From positions 155,239 to 219,238 of the forward strand of contig JAUZVC010000004.1 of the NCBI GenBank assembly GCA_031844405.1: 64,000 nt of DNA. Direction: 5' to 3'. Shown here piece after piece: positions 1-7,890 of the stretch (position 1 is the first letter of the stretch; each line of letters begins with the position of its first letter). The position numbers were made by a program, and so were the translations under genes. Under the pieces are notes generated by a model. The model saw only the letters and a list, made by a program, of their open reading frames with translations. It was not told where the DNA came from and did not search any database. The stretch is from Knoellia sp031844405. Lineage in GTDB: Bacteria; Actinomycetota; Actinomycetes; Actinomycetales; Dermatophilaceae.

Positions 1-704
1 GTCTCACCCGGACCGCGCGAGCCCATGCCCTGGCCGCCGGCCGCCTGGCCACCGGCCTGCCGCGACATCGACTCACCCCAGCCGCGCAGGCGCGGGAGGA
101 GGTACTGGAGCTGGGCGAGCTCGACCTGGGCCTTGCCCTCACGGCTCTTGGCGTGCTGGGCGAAGATGTCGAGGATGAGGGCGGTGCGGTCGATGACCTT
201 GACCTTGACGACGTCCTCGAGGGCACGTCGCTGCGAGGGCGCGAGCTCGGTGTCGCAGATGACGGTGTCGGCGCCCTCGCTGATGACGATGTCACGCAGC
301 TCCTCGGCCTTGCCCTTGCCGAGGTAGGTCGCGGTGTCGGGCTTCTGCCGCCGCTGGATGAGGCCCTCGAGGACGTGCGCGCCCGCGGTCTCGGCGAGGG
401 CGGCGAGCTCGCGCAGCGAGTTCTCGGCGTCGACGAGGGTGCCCTCGGACCAGACGCTCGCGAGGACGACCCGCTCGAGGCGGAGCTGGCGGTACTCGAC
501 CTCGGTGACGTCCTCGAGCTCGGTCGACAGGCCGACGACGCGACGCAGGGCCGCGCGCTCCTCGCGCTCGAGCTGGTCACCGTCGTAGAGGGCCGAGGGC
601 TGGGACTCGTCGTCGTCACCCTCGAACACGAAGCCGTCGTCGTCATACGCGTCGTCCGAGAGGGCGTCGGCCTGGGCTGAGAAGATGTCGTGTCGTTCAG
701 TCAT
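1..704 (-). CDS. hflX: GTPase HflX (N-terminal part, cut by window edge)
   Basis: This is the first 234 or so residues of HflX, a ribosome-associated GTPase that splits stalled or stressed ribosomes. The N-terminal HflX domain is visible: a QRRQKPDTATYLGKGK segment followed by the helix VELAQLQYLLPRLRG and a glycine-rich linker (GGQAAGGQGMG) where the window ends. The G domain with its P-loop would lie beyond position 1 and is not seen. The first 50 residues are acidic and low in complexity, as is common in actinobacterial HflX. The start is an ATG at 702-704, preceded by an AGAGGGAAC Shine-Dalgarno stretch. The gene is divergent from the methyltransferase at 726. Identification is secure from the N domain alone; completeness cannot be judged. 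Confidence 0.93.
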   Translation of the reverse strand, partial: MTERHDIFSAQADALSDDAYDDDGFVFEGDDDESQPSALYDGDQLEREERAALRRVVGLSTELEDVTEVEYRQLRLERVVLASVWSEGTLVDAENSLRELAALAETAGAHVLEGLIQRRQKPDTATYLGKGKAEELRDIVISEGADTVICDTELAPSQRRALEDVVKVKVIDRTALILDIFAQHAKSREGKAQVELAQLQYLLPRLRGWGESMSRQAGGQAAGGQGMGSRGPGE

Positions 705-712
705 GTTCCCTC

Positions 713-718
713 TAGGGT
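713..718 (+). promoter_or_regulatory. -10 box of a leaderless promoter (methyltransferase)
   Basis: TAGGGT is followed by exactly 7 nt and then the ATG at 726. No Shine-Dalgarno sequence lies between. This is the actinobacterial leaderless layout and supports 726 rather than the in-frame codon at 690 as the start. Confidence 0.5.
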
Positions 719-725
719 CTCACCT

Positions 726-1349
726 ATGACCGACCCGGGGCGAACGGATTCGCGCGAGCACTACTTCACCGCCTCCCCGGCCACCCCCGACGAACGTCGG
801 CCGCTCGACGTCACGCTGGCCGGCCGGCGGGTCACGGTCGAGGTCGCCCCCGGCATCTTCAGCCCCGGCGGGCTCGACAAGGGCACGGCCGTGCTCCTCG
901 AGGAGGTGCCCGACCCGCCGCCGTCCGGCCGGTTCCTCGACCTCGGGTGCGGTTGGGGACCGATCGCCCTCACCCTCGGCCTGCTCTCCGAGCACGCGGA
1001 GGTGGTCGGGGTCGATGTCAACGAGCGCTCCGTCGAGCTCACCAACCGCAACGCGAGCGCCCTCGGCCTCGGCCACGTCAGCGCGGTGACGCCGGACGCG
1101 GTCGGTGACGGCACGGCATACGACCTCATCTGGTCCAACCCGCCGATCCGCATCGGCAAGGCCGCGCTCCACGACCTGCTACGCACGTGGCTGCCGCGGC
1201 TCACCCCGGACGGCGTCGCCTACCTCGTGGTCCAGAAGAACCTCGGCTCGGACAGCCTCCAGCGCTGGGTCGAGTCCGATCTGCGTATGCCGTGCACGCG
1301 CCACGCGTCGAGCAAGGGCTTCCGTGTCCTCGAGGTCCGCCACCCCTGA
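726..1349 (+). CDS. Class I SAM-dependent methyltransferase, RsmC-like (small MTase domain)
   Basis: A 207-residue methyltransferase of the 'small methyltransferase domain' family that includes RsmC (16S rRNA m2G1207). The SAM-binding motif LDLGCGWGPIA lies near residue 71 and the catalytic NPP motif (SNPPIRIGK) near residue 137, typical of N2-guanine or N6-adenine methylation. It is about the size of the single-domain actinobacterial homologues and lacks the second, N-terminal domain of E. coli RsmC, so the exact rRNA target is not certain. An upstream in-frame start at 690 overlaps the divergent hflX start and is less likely. The gene ends 10 nt before a strong hairpin shared with ggt. Confidence 0.85.
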   Translation: MTDPGRTDSREHYFTASPATPDERRPLDVTLAGRRVTVEVAPGIFSPGGLDKGTAVLLEEVPDPPPSGRFLDLGCGWGPIALTLGLLSEHAEVVGVDVNERSVELTNRNASALGLGHVSAVTPDAVGDGTAYDLIWSNPPIRIGKAALHDLLRTWLPRLTPDGVAYLVVQKNLGSDSLQRWVESDLRMPCTRHASSKGFRVLEVRHP

Positions 1350-1359
1350 TCCGCGCTGC

Positions 1360-1403
1360 GGGAGAGGGGCGCCGCGCGATTGTCGACGCGGCGCCCCTCT
1401 CCC
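1360..1403. terminator. Bidirectional hairpin terminator
   Basis: A perfect 16-bp stem (1360-1375 with 1388-1403) and a 12-nt loop lie between two convergent genes, the methyltransferase and ggt. There is no long T-run, as is usual in high-GC actinobacteria. Confidence 0.85.
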
Positions 1404-1415
1404 CTGCTCAAAGCG

Positions 1416-3263
1416 TCACTGCGGGTCGACGACCATCGCCGAGCCGCCACCGCGGCGCACGGGCTCGGCCGCGGCGGTCCACAGCGACGGCGACAGGCTG
1501 CGGATCGCGGTGGCGTTGCCGATGACCGGCCGCGAGCGCAGGACGTGGCCCTTGGCGCGCAGCTCGTCGCCGATGGCCGTCGCGAAGATCGCCGTCTCCG
1601 CCTCCTCGGTGCCGTTGCGTGACGAGAGGCGCGGCGCCGCGACGGCGTCGCCCACGGTGAGGCCGCGGTCGACGACCCCAGCGATGACCTGCGCGACGGT
1701 CGTGATGATCGTCGCGCCGCCGGGGCTGCCGGCAGTGAGGAAGGGCTTGCCGTCCTCGAGGACGATCGTCGGGCTCATCGAGCTGCGGGGCCGCTTGCCG
1801 GGACCGGGCAGGTTGGGGTCGGGGACGCCGGGCGTCGTGGGAGCGAAGTTGAAGTCGGTGAGCTCGTTGTTGAGGAGGAACCCCCAGCCGGGCACGACGA
1901 TGCCGGAGCCGCCGTACTGCTCGATCGTCAGCGTGTAGGTGACGACGTCGCCCCACCGGTCGGCCACGGTGAGCGAGGTCGTCGACTGGCCGTCCTTGGG
2001 CAGCCGCGTGGTGCCGGCCGGCGCGCAGGCGTCATCGTAGTCCCCGTCGGGCGAGCCGAACGGCACAGGGCGCTTGAGGGCGGTGTCGTCGCTGAAGAGG
2101 CACGAGCGCTCGTCGGCGAACTCCTGCGAGGTGAGCTCCGCGGTCGGCACGCCCGGGACGTCCCCGACCCAGCGGTTGCGGTCGGCGAAGGCCAGTGCCG
2201 ACGCCTCGCTGAACCAGTGGAGGTACTCCGCCTCGCTGAGGTCGGCCACCGTGCGGCCGGTGCGCTCCTCGAACGACTCGAGGAGGTTGAGGATCTGCGA
2301 GACGGCGATGCCGCCGCTGCTCGGGGTGTCCATGCCGTAGACGTCGAGGCCGCGGTGCTCGCTGTGCGTCGGCGCCTTGTGGTTGACCCGGTAGGCGGCG
2401 AGGTCAGCCGCGGTCATCTGCCCCTTGGGAACCGTGACCCCGGGCGCGGTCGTGGGGTCCTGCACCTCGCGCACGAGGTCCTTGCCCATGCGTCCGGTGT
2501 GCAGCGAGGCGATCCCGTGCGTGCGCAGCTCGCGGTAGGCCCTGGCGAGGTCGGGGTTGCGCTGGACACCACCGACGGGGACGGGCTCGCCGCCCGGCAG
2601 GTAGATCGCCGCCGTGGCCGGGAACATCGAGAACCGCGCGGCGTTGTCGAGCGTGTCCTGGCGGAAGGTCGCATCGACGACGAAGCCCTTGCGGGCGATC
2701 TCCTCGGCCGGCTTGAGGACCTGGTTGAGGCTCATCGTGCCGTGCGTGCGCAGGGCGGCGTCCCATGTCGCCGGGGTGCCCGGGACGCCGACCGAGAGAC
2801 CGGAATTGACGACGGTCATGAAGTCCATCGGGGTGCCGTCGGGCTTGAGGAAGACCTTCTCGTCGAAGGTCGCGGGGGCGGTCTCGCGGCCGTCGATCGT
2901 CGTGACCTTCTGGGTCTCGGCGTCGTAGTGGACGAAGAAGCCGCCGCCGCCGATGCCGGACGAGTAGGGCTCGACCGTCGCGACGGCTGCCGCGGTGGCG
3001 ACCGCCGCGTCGGCTGCGGTGCCCCCCTTCTCGAGGATGTCGATGCCGACCTGCGAGGCGACGGGGTCGACGGAGGCGACGGCACCGCCGCCGCCGGTCA
3101 TGACGGGCACCTTGGGGAGCTCGTGGCCGACCGGCGGCGGGCCGGTGCGACCTGGTGGCGCCTGTGGGCCGGGGCTCGGGGGTGCGGCGCTGGCCGGGAG
3201 CGCGAGCGCTGCCGCCATTCCGCCGGCGGTGACGAGGGCGAGGACCGTTGCGGGAGTTCTCAT
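1416..3263 (-). CDS. ggt: Gamma-glutamyltransferase (secreted, Ntn-hydrolase)
   Basis: A 615-residue gamma-glutamyltransferase that hydrolyses or transfers the gamma-glutamyl group of glutathione and related peptides outside the membrane. It begins with a signal peptide (about residues 1-26, ending ALPASA). The large-subunit region carries the usual GG-rich N-terminal core, and the autoprocessing Thr that becomes the N-terminal nucleophile of the small subunit is in STTSLTVAD at about residue 428 (TTHYSVVD in E. coli). A PGWGFLLNNEL segment follows, as in the family. The length is normal. A TAGCGT box ends 6 nt before the ATG, so the message may be leaderless. The gene lies downstream of dapF on the same strand, but a 157-bp gap and an inverted repeat separate them. 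Confidence 0.95.
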   Translation of the reverse strand: MRTPATVLALVTAGGMAAALALPASAAPPSPGPQAPPGRTGPPPVGHELPKVPVMTGGGGAVASVDPVASQVGIDILEKGGTAADAAVATAAAVATVEPYSSGIGGGGFFVHYDAETQKVTTIDGRETAPATFDEKVFLKPDGTPMDFMTVVNSGLSVGVPGTPATWDAALRTHGTMSLNQVLKPAEEIARKGFVVDATFRQDTLDNAARFSMFPATAAIYLPGGEPVPVGGVQRNPDLARAYRELRTHGIASLHTGRMGKDLVREVQDPTTAPGVTVPKGQMTAADLAAYRVNHKAPTHSEHRGLDVYGMDTPSSGGIAVSQILNLLESFEERTGRTVADLSEAEYLHWFSEASALAFADRNRWVGDVPGVPTAELTSQEFADERSCLFSDDTALKRPVPFGSPDGDYDDACAPAGTTRLPKDGQSTTSLTVADRWGDVVTYTLTIEQYGGSGIVVPGWGFLLNNELTDFNFAPTTPGVPDPNLPGPGKRPRSSMSPTIVLEDGKPFLTAGSPGGATIITTVAQVIAGVVDRGLTVGDAVAAPRLSSRNGTEEAETAIFATAIGDELRAKGHVLRSRPVIGNATAIRSLSPSLWTAAAEPVRRGGGSAMVVDPQ

Positions 3264-3269
3264 GCCTCG

Positions 3270-3275
3270 ACGCTA
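3270..3275 (-). promoter_or_regulatory. -10 box of a leaderless promoter (ggt)
   Basis: On the minus strand TAGCGT is followed by 6 nt and the ggt ATG at 3263. Confidence 0.45.
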
Positions 3276-3337
3276 GGAGTGACCCGCGAGTACCGCATGT
3301 CGAGCGAGGGCGGGACCGGACGCGGGGACTTCGTGGG

Positions 3338-3398
3338 TCGAGGTAGCACGACATGCCGCGCACGACCCCGTCGCTGCGGCGTGTCGTGCTATCTCGAC
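3338..3398. repeat. 23-bp inverted repeat between dapF and ggt
   Basis: Arms at 3338-3360 and 3376-3398 match at 21 of 23 positions and are separated by 15 nt. It lies just downstream of the dapF stop, so it can act as the dapF-side terminator. The long, slightly imperfect arms also fit a REP-like element or an operator upstream of ggt. Confidence 0.6.
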
Positions 3399-3420
3399 TC
3401 GCTCGTCAGCGCGTGGGGAC

Positions 3421-4314
3421 TCAGAGCGTGGAGAGGTCGACCACACCGTCGGCGACGAGGGCGGCGGGGCCGGCGAGCTCGACCTCGTGACCCGGCAGCG
3501 CGCGCACGCGCAGCCGCCCACCGGGGACGTCGACGGTCCAGTCGCGGGTCGGCTCGGGATCTCCTGCCCAGAAGCTCGTCGCGAGGGCGGCGGCGCACAC
3601 GCCGGTGCCGCACGAGCGGGTCTCCCCCACGCCGCGCTCGTGGACACGCATCCTGATGTGGGCCGGTCCGACGAGCCGGACGAACTCGACGTTGGTGCCG
3701 TGCGGCGGCACCGGCCGCACCTCGGGGACGTGCAGCAGGTCGAGCGCCTCGAGGTCGACGCCCTCGGGCAGCGCGACCACGGTGTGCGGGTTGCCCATGT
3801 CGACCGACAGCGCGGACCACGGGTCGGAGTGCCCGGCGACGTGGACGAGGGCGTCGAAGCCGTCGGCGCGCGCCCGGCCCTCGTCGACGAGACGCCACCG
3901 GCCCATGTTGGTGGCGACGAGGTCCCCCTCGAAGCGGATGCCCTTGAGACCCGCGCGGGTCGCGATCCGGAACTCGTCGGCGGTCTCGATGCCCTCGCGC
4001 CGGAGGAACGTCGCGAAGACCCGGGTCCCGTTGCCGCACATCTCGGCGACCGAGCCGTCGGCGTTGCGGTAGTCCATGAACCACGGTGCACGGTCGGCCA
4101 GCGCCCGCACTGACTCCTCGTCCGCGGATGCGGTCGGCACGACGCGGATGACCCCGTCACCGCCGATGCCGGCATGGCGGTCGGCCAGCCGCCTCGTGAG
4201 GTCGGCGTCGAGGTCGAGGCGCGCGTCGAGGTCGGCGAGCACGACGAAGTCGTTCTCGGTTCCGTGCCCCTTCGTGAAGCGCAGGCTGCGCGGGTCCTCT
4301 GCCATGTCAGCCAT
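3421..4314 (-). CDS. dapF: Diaminopimelate epimerase
   Basis: A 297-residue DapF, which converts LL- to meso-diaminopimelate, the last epimerisation before lysine and peptidoglycan cross-link synthesis. Both active-site cysteines are present: MCGNG (Cys93) and SCGTGVCAA (about Cys235), the thiol pair of the two-base mechanism. The N-terminal substrate motif GHGTENDFV is also clear. The chosen ATG overlaps the miaA stop by 8 nt; a second in-frame ATG at 4305 would start 2 nt after the miaA stop and is equally possible. No Shine-Dalgarno sequence favours either, so translation is probably coupled to miaA. The dapF-miaA-def order on one strand points to co-transcription. Confidence 0.97.
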   Translation of the reverse strand: MADMAEDPRSLRFTKGHGTENDFVVLADLDARLDLDADLTRRLADRHAGIGGDGVIRVVPTASADEESVRALADRAPWFMDYRNADGSVAEMCGNGTRVFATFLRREGIETADEFRIATRAGLKGIRFEGDLVATNMGRWRLVDEGRARADGFDALVHVAGHSDPWSALSVDMGNPHTVVALPEGVDLEALDLLHVPEVRPVPPHGTNVEFVRLVGPAHIRMRVHERGVGETRSCGTGVCAAALATSFWAGDPEPTRDWTVDVPGGRLRVRALPGHEVELAGPAALVADGVVDLSTL

Positions 4315-5236
4315 TGTCCGCGACGGCTCGGCGCACGTGGGCGAGGGCCTCGTCGAGCGCGTCCTCCTCGGTGGGGTCGAACCACGTCGTGCGCGGGTCG
4401 GGCCGGAACCACGACTCCTGCCGCCGGGCGTAGCGCCGGGTGAGCCGCGCCGTCTCCGCCCGCGCCCCCTCGGTCGTCATGACCTCGTCGATCTCGGCGA
4501 GCGCCTGTGCGTAGCCGAGGGCGTGCGACGCCGTCCGTCCCTCCCGTATGCCGTGTGGCAGCAGTCCGCGGACCTCGTCGACGAGGCCGTCCTCCCACAT
4601 CCGGTCGACCCGCGTGTCGATGCGCTCGTCGAGCACCTCGCGCGGCGGGCGGAGCCCGACGGCCACCGTCGGGTGCAGGCTGCGCCGCTCCGGCATCGAG
4701 GCACTGAACGGGCGACCGGTGATCTCGACGACCTCGAGCGCCCGGACCACCCGGCGCACGTTGCGTGGCTCGATCGCCTGTGCCGCAACGGGATCGCGGT
4801 CGGCGAGCAGCGAGAACATGGCGGCGGCGCCGAGCTCCTCTGCCTGCTCCTCGAGGCGAGCGCGGACCTCGGGGTCGGTCGGCGGGATGTCGAGGTGGTC
4901 GAGCGCCGCCCGGACATAGAGCCCGGAGCCACCCGCCACCACGGGGTGCAGGCCGCGGGACCGGATGTCGTCGACGTCGGCCCGTGCCTCGACCTGGTAG
5001 CGCGCGACGGACGCCTCGTCGGTGACGTCGAGGACGTCGACCTGGTGGTGCGGGATTCCCCGGCGCTCGGCCGGGGAGAGCTTCGCGGTGCCGATGTCCA
5101 TGCCGCGGTAGAGCTGCATGGCGTCGGCGCCGACGACCTCGCCGCCGAGCGACTCGGCGATGCGCAGGGCCAGCTCGGACTTCCCGCTGGCGGTCGGGCC
5201 GACGACCGCGACGACGAGCGGACCGTCAGCGGGCAA
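4307..5236 (-). CDS. miaA: tRNA dimethylallyltransferase
   Basis: A 309-residue MiaA, which adds a dimethylallyl group to N6 of A37 in tRNAs reading UNN codons. It makes the i6A that MiaB (6348-7865, also in this window) can methylthiolate. The P-loop GPTASGKS is at residues 13-20, followed by DAMQLYRGMDIGTAK, the conserved prenyl-acceptor region. The length is normal. The start overlaps the def stop by 11 nt and the end overlaps dapF by 8 nt, so the three genes are translationally linked. One codon pair in the C-terminal half, Gly-Ile, is written GGC ATA inside a copy of the GTATGCCG octamer; ATA is otherwise very rare in this sequence. Confidence 0.97.
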   Translation of the reverse strand: MPADGPLVVAVVGPTASGKSELALRIAESLGGEVVGADAMQLYRGMDIGTAKLSPAERRGIPHHQVDVLDVTDEASVARYQVEARADVDDIRSRGLHPVVAGGSGLYVRAALDHLDIPPTDPEVRARLEEQAEELGAAAMFSLLADRDPVAAQAIEPRNVRRVVRALEVVEITGRPFSASMPERRSLHPTVAVGLRPPREVLDERIDTRVDRMWEDGLVDEVRGLLPHGIREGRTASHALGYAQALAEIDEVMTTEGARAETARLTRRYARRQESWFRPDPRTTWFDPTEEDALDEALAHVRRAVADNG

Positions 5237-5882
5237 GCTCGTCCTCGGTCGCCTCCGTGTGCCCGCCCTCGGGGACGGTGCCGAAGTCCTCGGCCTCCTC
5301 GTCGACGTCGTCGTGGCCGAAGGGGTCGCGGTCGGTGCCGGGCATCCACGTCTGGCCGGGCGTGCCCCAGCCGTGCGACTTCACGGCCTTCTTGGCCTTG
5401 CGGGCCCACTTGCCCTGGAGCCGGTCCACGTAGAGGAAGCCGTTGAGGTGGTCGTACTCGTGCTGGAACATCCGCGCGAACCAGCCCGTCGCGGCATACG
5501 AGATCTCGTTGCCGTCGAGGTCGAGGCCGGTGAGGGTCGCGCTCTCGCCGCGGCGCAGGGGGAACGACTCCCCCGGCACCGAGAGGCAGCCCTCGGACTC
5601 GTCGTGCGGGTCGGGGTCGCCGACCGGGGGCTTGCTCGAGGTGACGAACGGGTTGATGACGACACCGCGCGCCGGGATGCCGTCGCGGTTGTCCATCTGC
5701 CACGTGAAGATTCGCAGCCCGACACCCACCTGGGGAGCCGCGAGGCCGACCCCTCGTGCGGCGTCCATCGTCTCGAACATGTCGGCCACGAGCTCGCGAA
5801 TGCCGTCGTCGATGACCTCGACCGGCTCGGCCCGGCGGTGGAGCACCGGCTCGCCGGTGATGGTGATGGGGCGAATCGTCAT
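5226..5882 (-). CDS. def: Peptide deformylase
   Basis: A 218-residue peptide deformylase that removes the formyl group from nascent proteins at the ribosome exit. The three family motifs are intact: GVGLAAPQ (44-51), EGCLS (97-101, metal-binding Cys99) and HEYDH (141-145, metal-binding His and catalytic Glu). About 50 residues beyond the core form a basic and then acidic C-terminal tail (GKWARKAKKAVKSHG and on), as seen in actinobacterial type homologues. Its stop overlaps the miaA start. No other gene precedes it on this strand, so it is probably the first gene of the def-miaA-dapF transcript. Confidence 0.96.
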   Translation of the reverse strand: MTIRPITITGEPVLHRRAEPVEVIDDGIRELVADMFETMDAARGVGLAAPQVGVGLRIFTWQMDNRDGIPARGVVINPFVTSSKPPVGDPDPHDESEGCLSVPGESFPLRRGESATLTGLDLDGNEISYAATGWFARMFQHEYDHLNGFLYVDRLQGKWARKAKKAVKSHGWGTPGQTWMPGTDRDPFGHDDVDEEAEDFGTVPEGGHTEATEDELAR

Positions 5883-5991
5883 GCGGGGATTCTCTCAGAT
5901 CGCCCGAGAAGCCCTGTGCCTGCCGCGTCCCCCGGCCGGCGGCTGCGGCACAGTGGGAAGGGTCCTGAAGTCCCACACGAAGGAGCGAGCC

Positions 5992-6183
5992 ATGAGCATG
6001 TTCGACAAGGCGAAGGACCTGGCCGGGGAGCACAGCGACACGGTCGAGGAGCACAGCGACCGAGGTCTCGACCAGGCCGGCGAGTTCGCCGAGGGCAAGG
6101 GAGTCGGTACCGAGCACGTCGACTCCGGGCGCGACCTCCTCGACGACCGCATCGGCGACGGCTCCGAGGAACCGCCCGCCTGA
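5992..6183 (+). CDS. Small MT0933-like antitoxin-family protein
   Basis: A 63-residue hydrophilic, acidic protein beginning MSMFDKAKDLAGEHSD. It matches the short actinobacterial family named after MT0933 (Rv0909), annotated as antitoxin-like: amphipathic repeats of DKAxDLAxxH type and a charged tail. AAGGAG at 5980-5985 is correctly spaced before the ATG. No toxin gene is adjacent: the neighbours are def (divergent) and miaB (convergent). It therefore either acts alone or the family label 'antitoxin' does not describe its role here. A hairpin at 6199-6226 closes the unit, so it is a one-gene transcript. An overlapping longer frame starting near 5443 lies antisense to def and was discounted. 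Confidence 0.75.
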   Translation: MSMFDKAKDLAGEHSDTVEEHSDRGLDQAGEFAEGKGVGTEHVDSGRDLLDDRIGDGSEEPPA

Positions 6184-6198
6184 GACCACTTCACGAGG

Positions 6199-6226
6199 GC
6201 CCCGTCACCGCTCCCGGTGTCGGGGC
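6199..6226 (+). terminator. Hairpin terminator after the small antitoxin-like gene
   Basis: A 12-bp stem with one mismatch (6199-6210 with 6215-6226) and a CTCC loop begins 15 nt after the stop codon. Confidence 0.7.
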
Positions 6227-6271
6227 TCGGTCGTGTCCGGACAAGGGAAACGAGTCTTGGACAAGAGGACA

Positions 6272-6311
6272 GTTCCCTTGCTCGGGACCCCTTTTGCGGG
6301 GACGGCGTAAA
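6272..6311 (+). repeat. Dispersed intergenic repeat, copy A
   Basis: These 40 bp match the minus strand of 34294-34335 at roughly 85% by hand alignment, sharing blocks such as CCTTGCTCGGGAC and CGGGGACGGCG. Both loci lie between genes. Copy A is also flanked by an inverted GGGAAAC/GTTCCC pair (6241-6279), so it can fold. See the second locus at 34294-34386. Confidence 0.6.
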
Positions 6312-6347
6312 TCGGGACCCGTGGTGGGGTTGCAGCCGGTATGCCGG

Positions 6348-7865
6348 TCAGAGGCCGCAGGCGGGCGCGCTCACCGCAGCGGTCGCCGGCTTCCCGACCG
6401 ACGGCATACCGAGGCTCACGGCCGGCTTGCCCGGGATGGGGGCGTCCTGGAGCGCCTCCCAGGCGTCGCCGCCCGAGGTGCGGCGGACGGCATACGTGCC
6501 GCCGTGCAGGGCACCGTCGGCGACCAGGTGGTGCGGGGCGCCGTAGGTGACGTCGACGCTCACCATGTCGCCGGGACGCGGGCGCGCTCCGCCCTCGGGG
6601 ACGGCGAAGTGGACCAGGCGGTTGTCGCGGGCTCGACCGCTCATCCGCGCGGTCTCGCTGTCCTTGCGGCCCTCGAACGGGGCGACGAGCACCTCGACGG
6701 TGCGGCCCTCGATGGCGCGGTTCTCGGCCCACGACAGCTCGTCCTGGAGGGCGACGAGCCGCTCGAAGCGCTCCTGCACGACGGCCTTGGGGATCTGGTC
6801 CTCCATCGTCGCTGCCGGCGTGCCCGGGCGGATGGAGTACTGGAACGTGAACGCGCTGGAGAAGCGCGACTGCTCGACGACGCGCAGCGTCTCGGCGAAG
6901 TCCTCCTCGGTCTCGCCGGGGAAGCCGACGATGAGGTCGGTCGTGATCGCGGCGTCGGGGATCTGCTCCCGGACGCGGTCGAGGATGCCGAGGAACTTCG
7001 CGCTGCGGTAGGAGCGACGCATGTCCTTGAGGACCTTGTCGGAGCCCGACTGCAGCGGCATGTGCAGGCTCGGCATGACGTTGGGTGTCTCGGCCATCGC
7101 GGCGATGACGTCGTCGGTGAAGGCGGCCGGGTGCGGGCTCGTGAAGCGCACGCGCTCGAGGCCGTCGATCTCGCCGCAGGCACGCAGCAGCTTGCCGAAG
7201 GCGAGGCGGTCGCCGAACTCGACGCCGTAGGTGTTGACGTTCTGGCCGAGCAGGGTGATCTCGACGACGCCCTGGTCGACGAGCGCCTGGATCTCGGCGA
7301 GGACGTCCCCGGGACGGCGGTCGGTCTCCTTGCCGCGCAGGCTCGGGACGATGCAGAACGTGCACGTGTTGTTGCAGCCGACCGAGATCGACACCCAGGC
7401 GGCATACGCGGAGTCACGTCGGGTCGGGAGGGTCGAGGGGAAGGTCTCGAGCGACTCGAGGATCTCGACCTCGGCGCGCTTGTTGTGGCGTGCGCGGTCG
7501 AGCAGGGCCGGCAGCGAGCCGATGTTGTGGGTGCCGAAGACGACGTCGACCCACGGGGCGCGCTGGACGATGCTCGCGCGGTCCTTCTGCGCCATGCAGC
7601 CGCCGACCGCGATCTGCATGTCGGGGTTGCGGGTCTTGGCCGGGCGCAGCTGGCCGAGGTTGCCGTAGAGCTTGTTGTCGGCGTTCTCGCGCACTGCGCA
7701 CGTGTTGAAGACGACGACGTCGGCGGTGTCGGGGCGCTCGGTCGCGGGCACGCTCGCGAGGTCGACGTAGCCCGCCGTCTCGAGCAGCCCGGCGAGGCGC
7801 TCGGAGTCGTGGACGTTCATCTGGCAGCCGTGCGTGCGCACGTCGTAGGTCTTGAGGTCAGTCAT
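6348..7865 (-). CDS. miaB: tRNA-2-methylthio-N6-dimethylallyladenosine synthase
   Basis: A 505-residue radical-SAM methylthiotransferase that converts i6A37 to ms2i6A37 in tRNA, acting after MiaA. The UPF0004 domain carries cluster cysteines 14 (HGCQMN), 56 (NTCAV) and 90 (GGCMAQ). The radical-SAM CxxxCxxC triad is C164, C168 and C171 (GCNNTCTFC). A TRAM domain follows, and a 40-residue tail rich in Ala and Pro ends the protein. The ATG at 7863-7865 gives the usual MiaB start TYDVRTHGCQMN. The same strand carries a homocysteine methyltransferase 25 nt upstream, so the two may share a transcript. Three GTATGCCG octamers fall inside this gene. Confidence 0.97.
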   Translation of the reverse strand: MTDLKTYDVRTHGCQMNVHDSERLAGLLETAGYVDLASVPATERPDTADVVVFNTCAVRENADNKLYGNLGQLRPAKTRNPDMQIAVGGCMAQKDRASIVQRAPWVDVVFGTHNIGSLPALLDRARHNKRAEVEILESLETFPSTLPTRRDSAYAAWVSISVGCNNTCTFCIVPSLRGKETDRRPGDVLAEIQALVDQGVVEITLLGQNVNTYGVEFGDRLAFGKLLRACGEIDGLERVRFTSPHPAAFTDDVIAAMAETPNVMPSLHMPLQSGSDKVLKDMRRSYRSAKFLGILDRVREQIPDAAITTDLIVGFPGETEEDFAETLRVVEQSRFSSAFTFQYSIRPGTPAATMEDQIPKAVVQERFERLVALQDELSWAENRAIEGRTVEVLVAPFEGRKDSETARMSGRARDNRLVHFAVPEGGARPRPGDMVSVDVTYGAPHHLVADGALHGGTYAVRRTSGGDAWEALQDAPIPGKPAVSLGMPSVGKPATAAVSAPACGL

Positions 7866-7890
7866 CGCACCGACAAGGGTACGTCCTGGC

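Noticed and set aside
7868..7876. A RecA-NDp element (TTGTCGGTG on the minus strand) before miaB
   Set aside because: The N8-TAnnnT part would fall inside the miaB coding sequence, and the box is absent.
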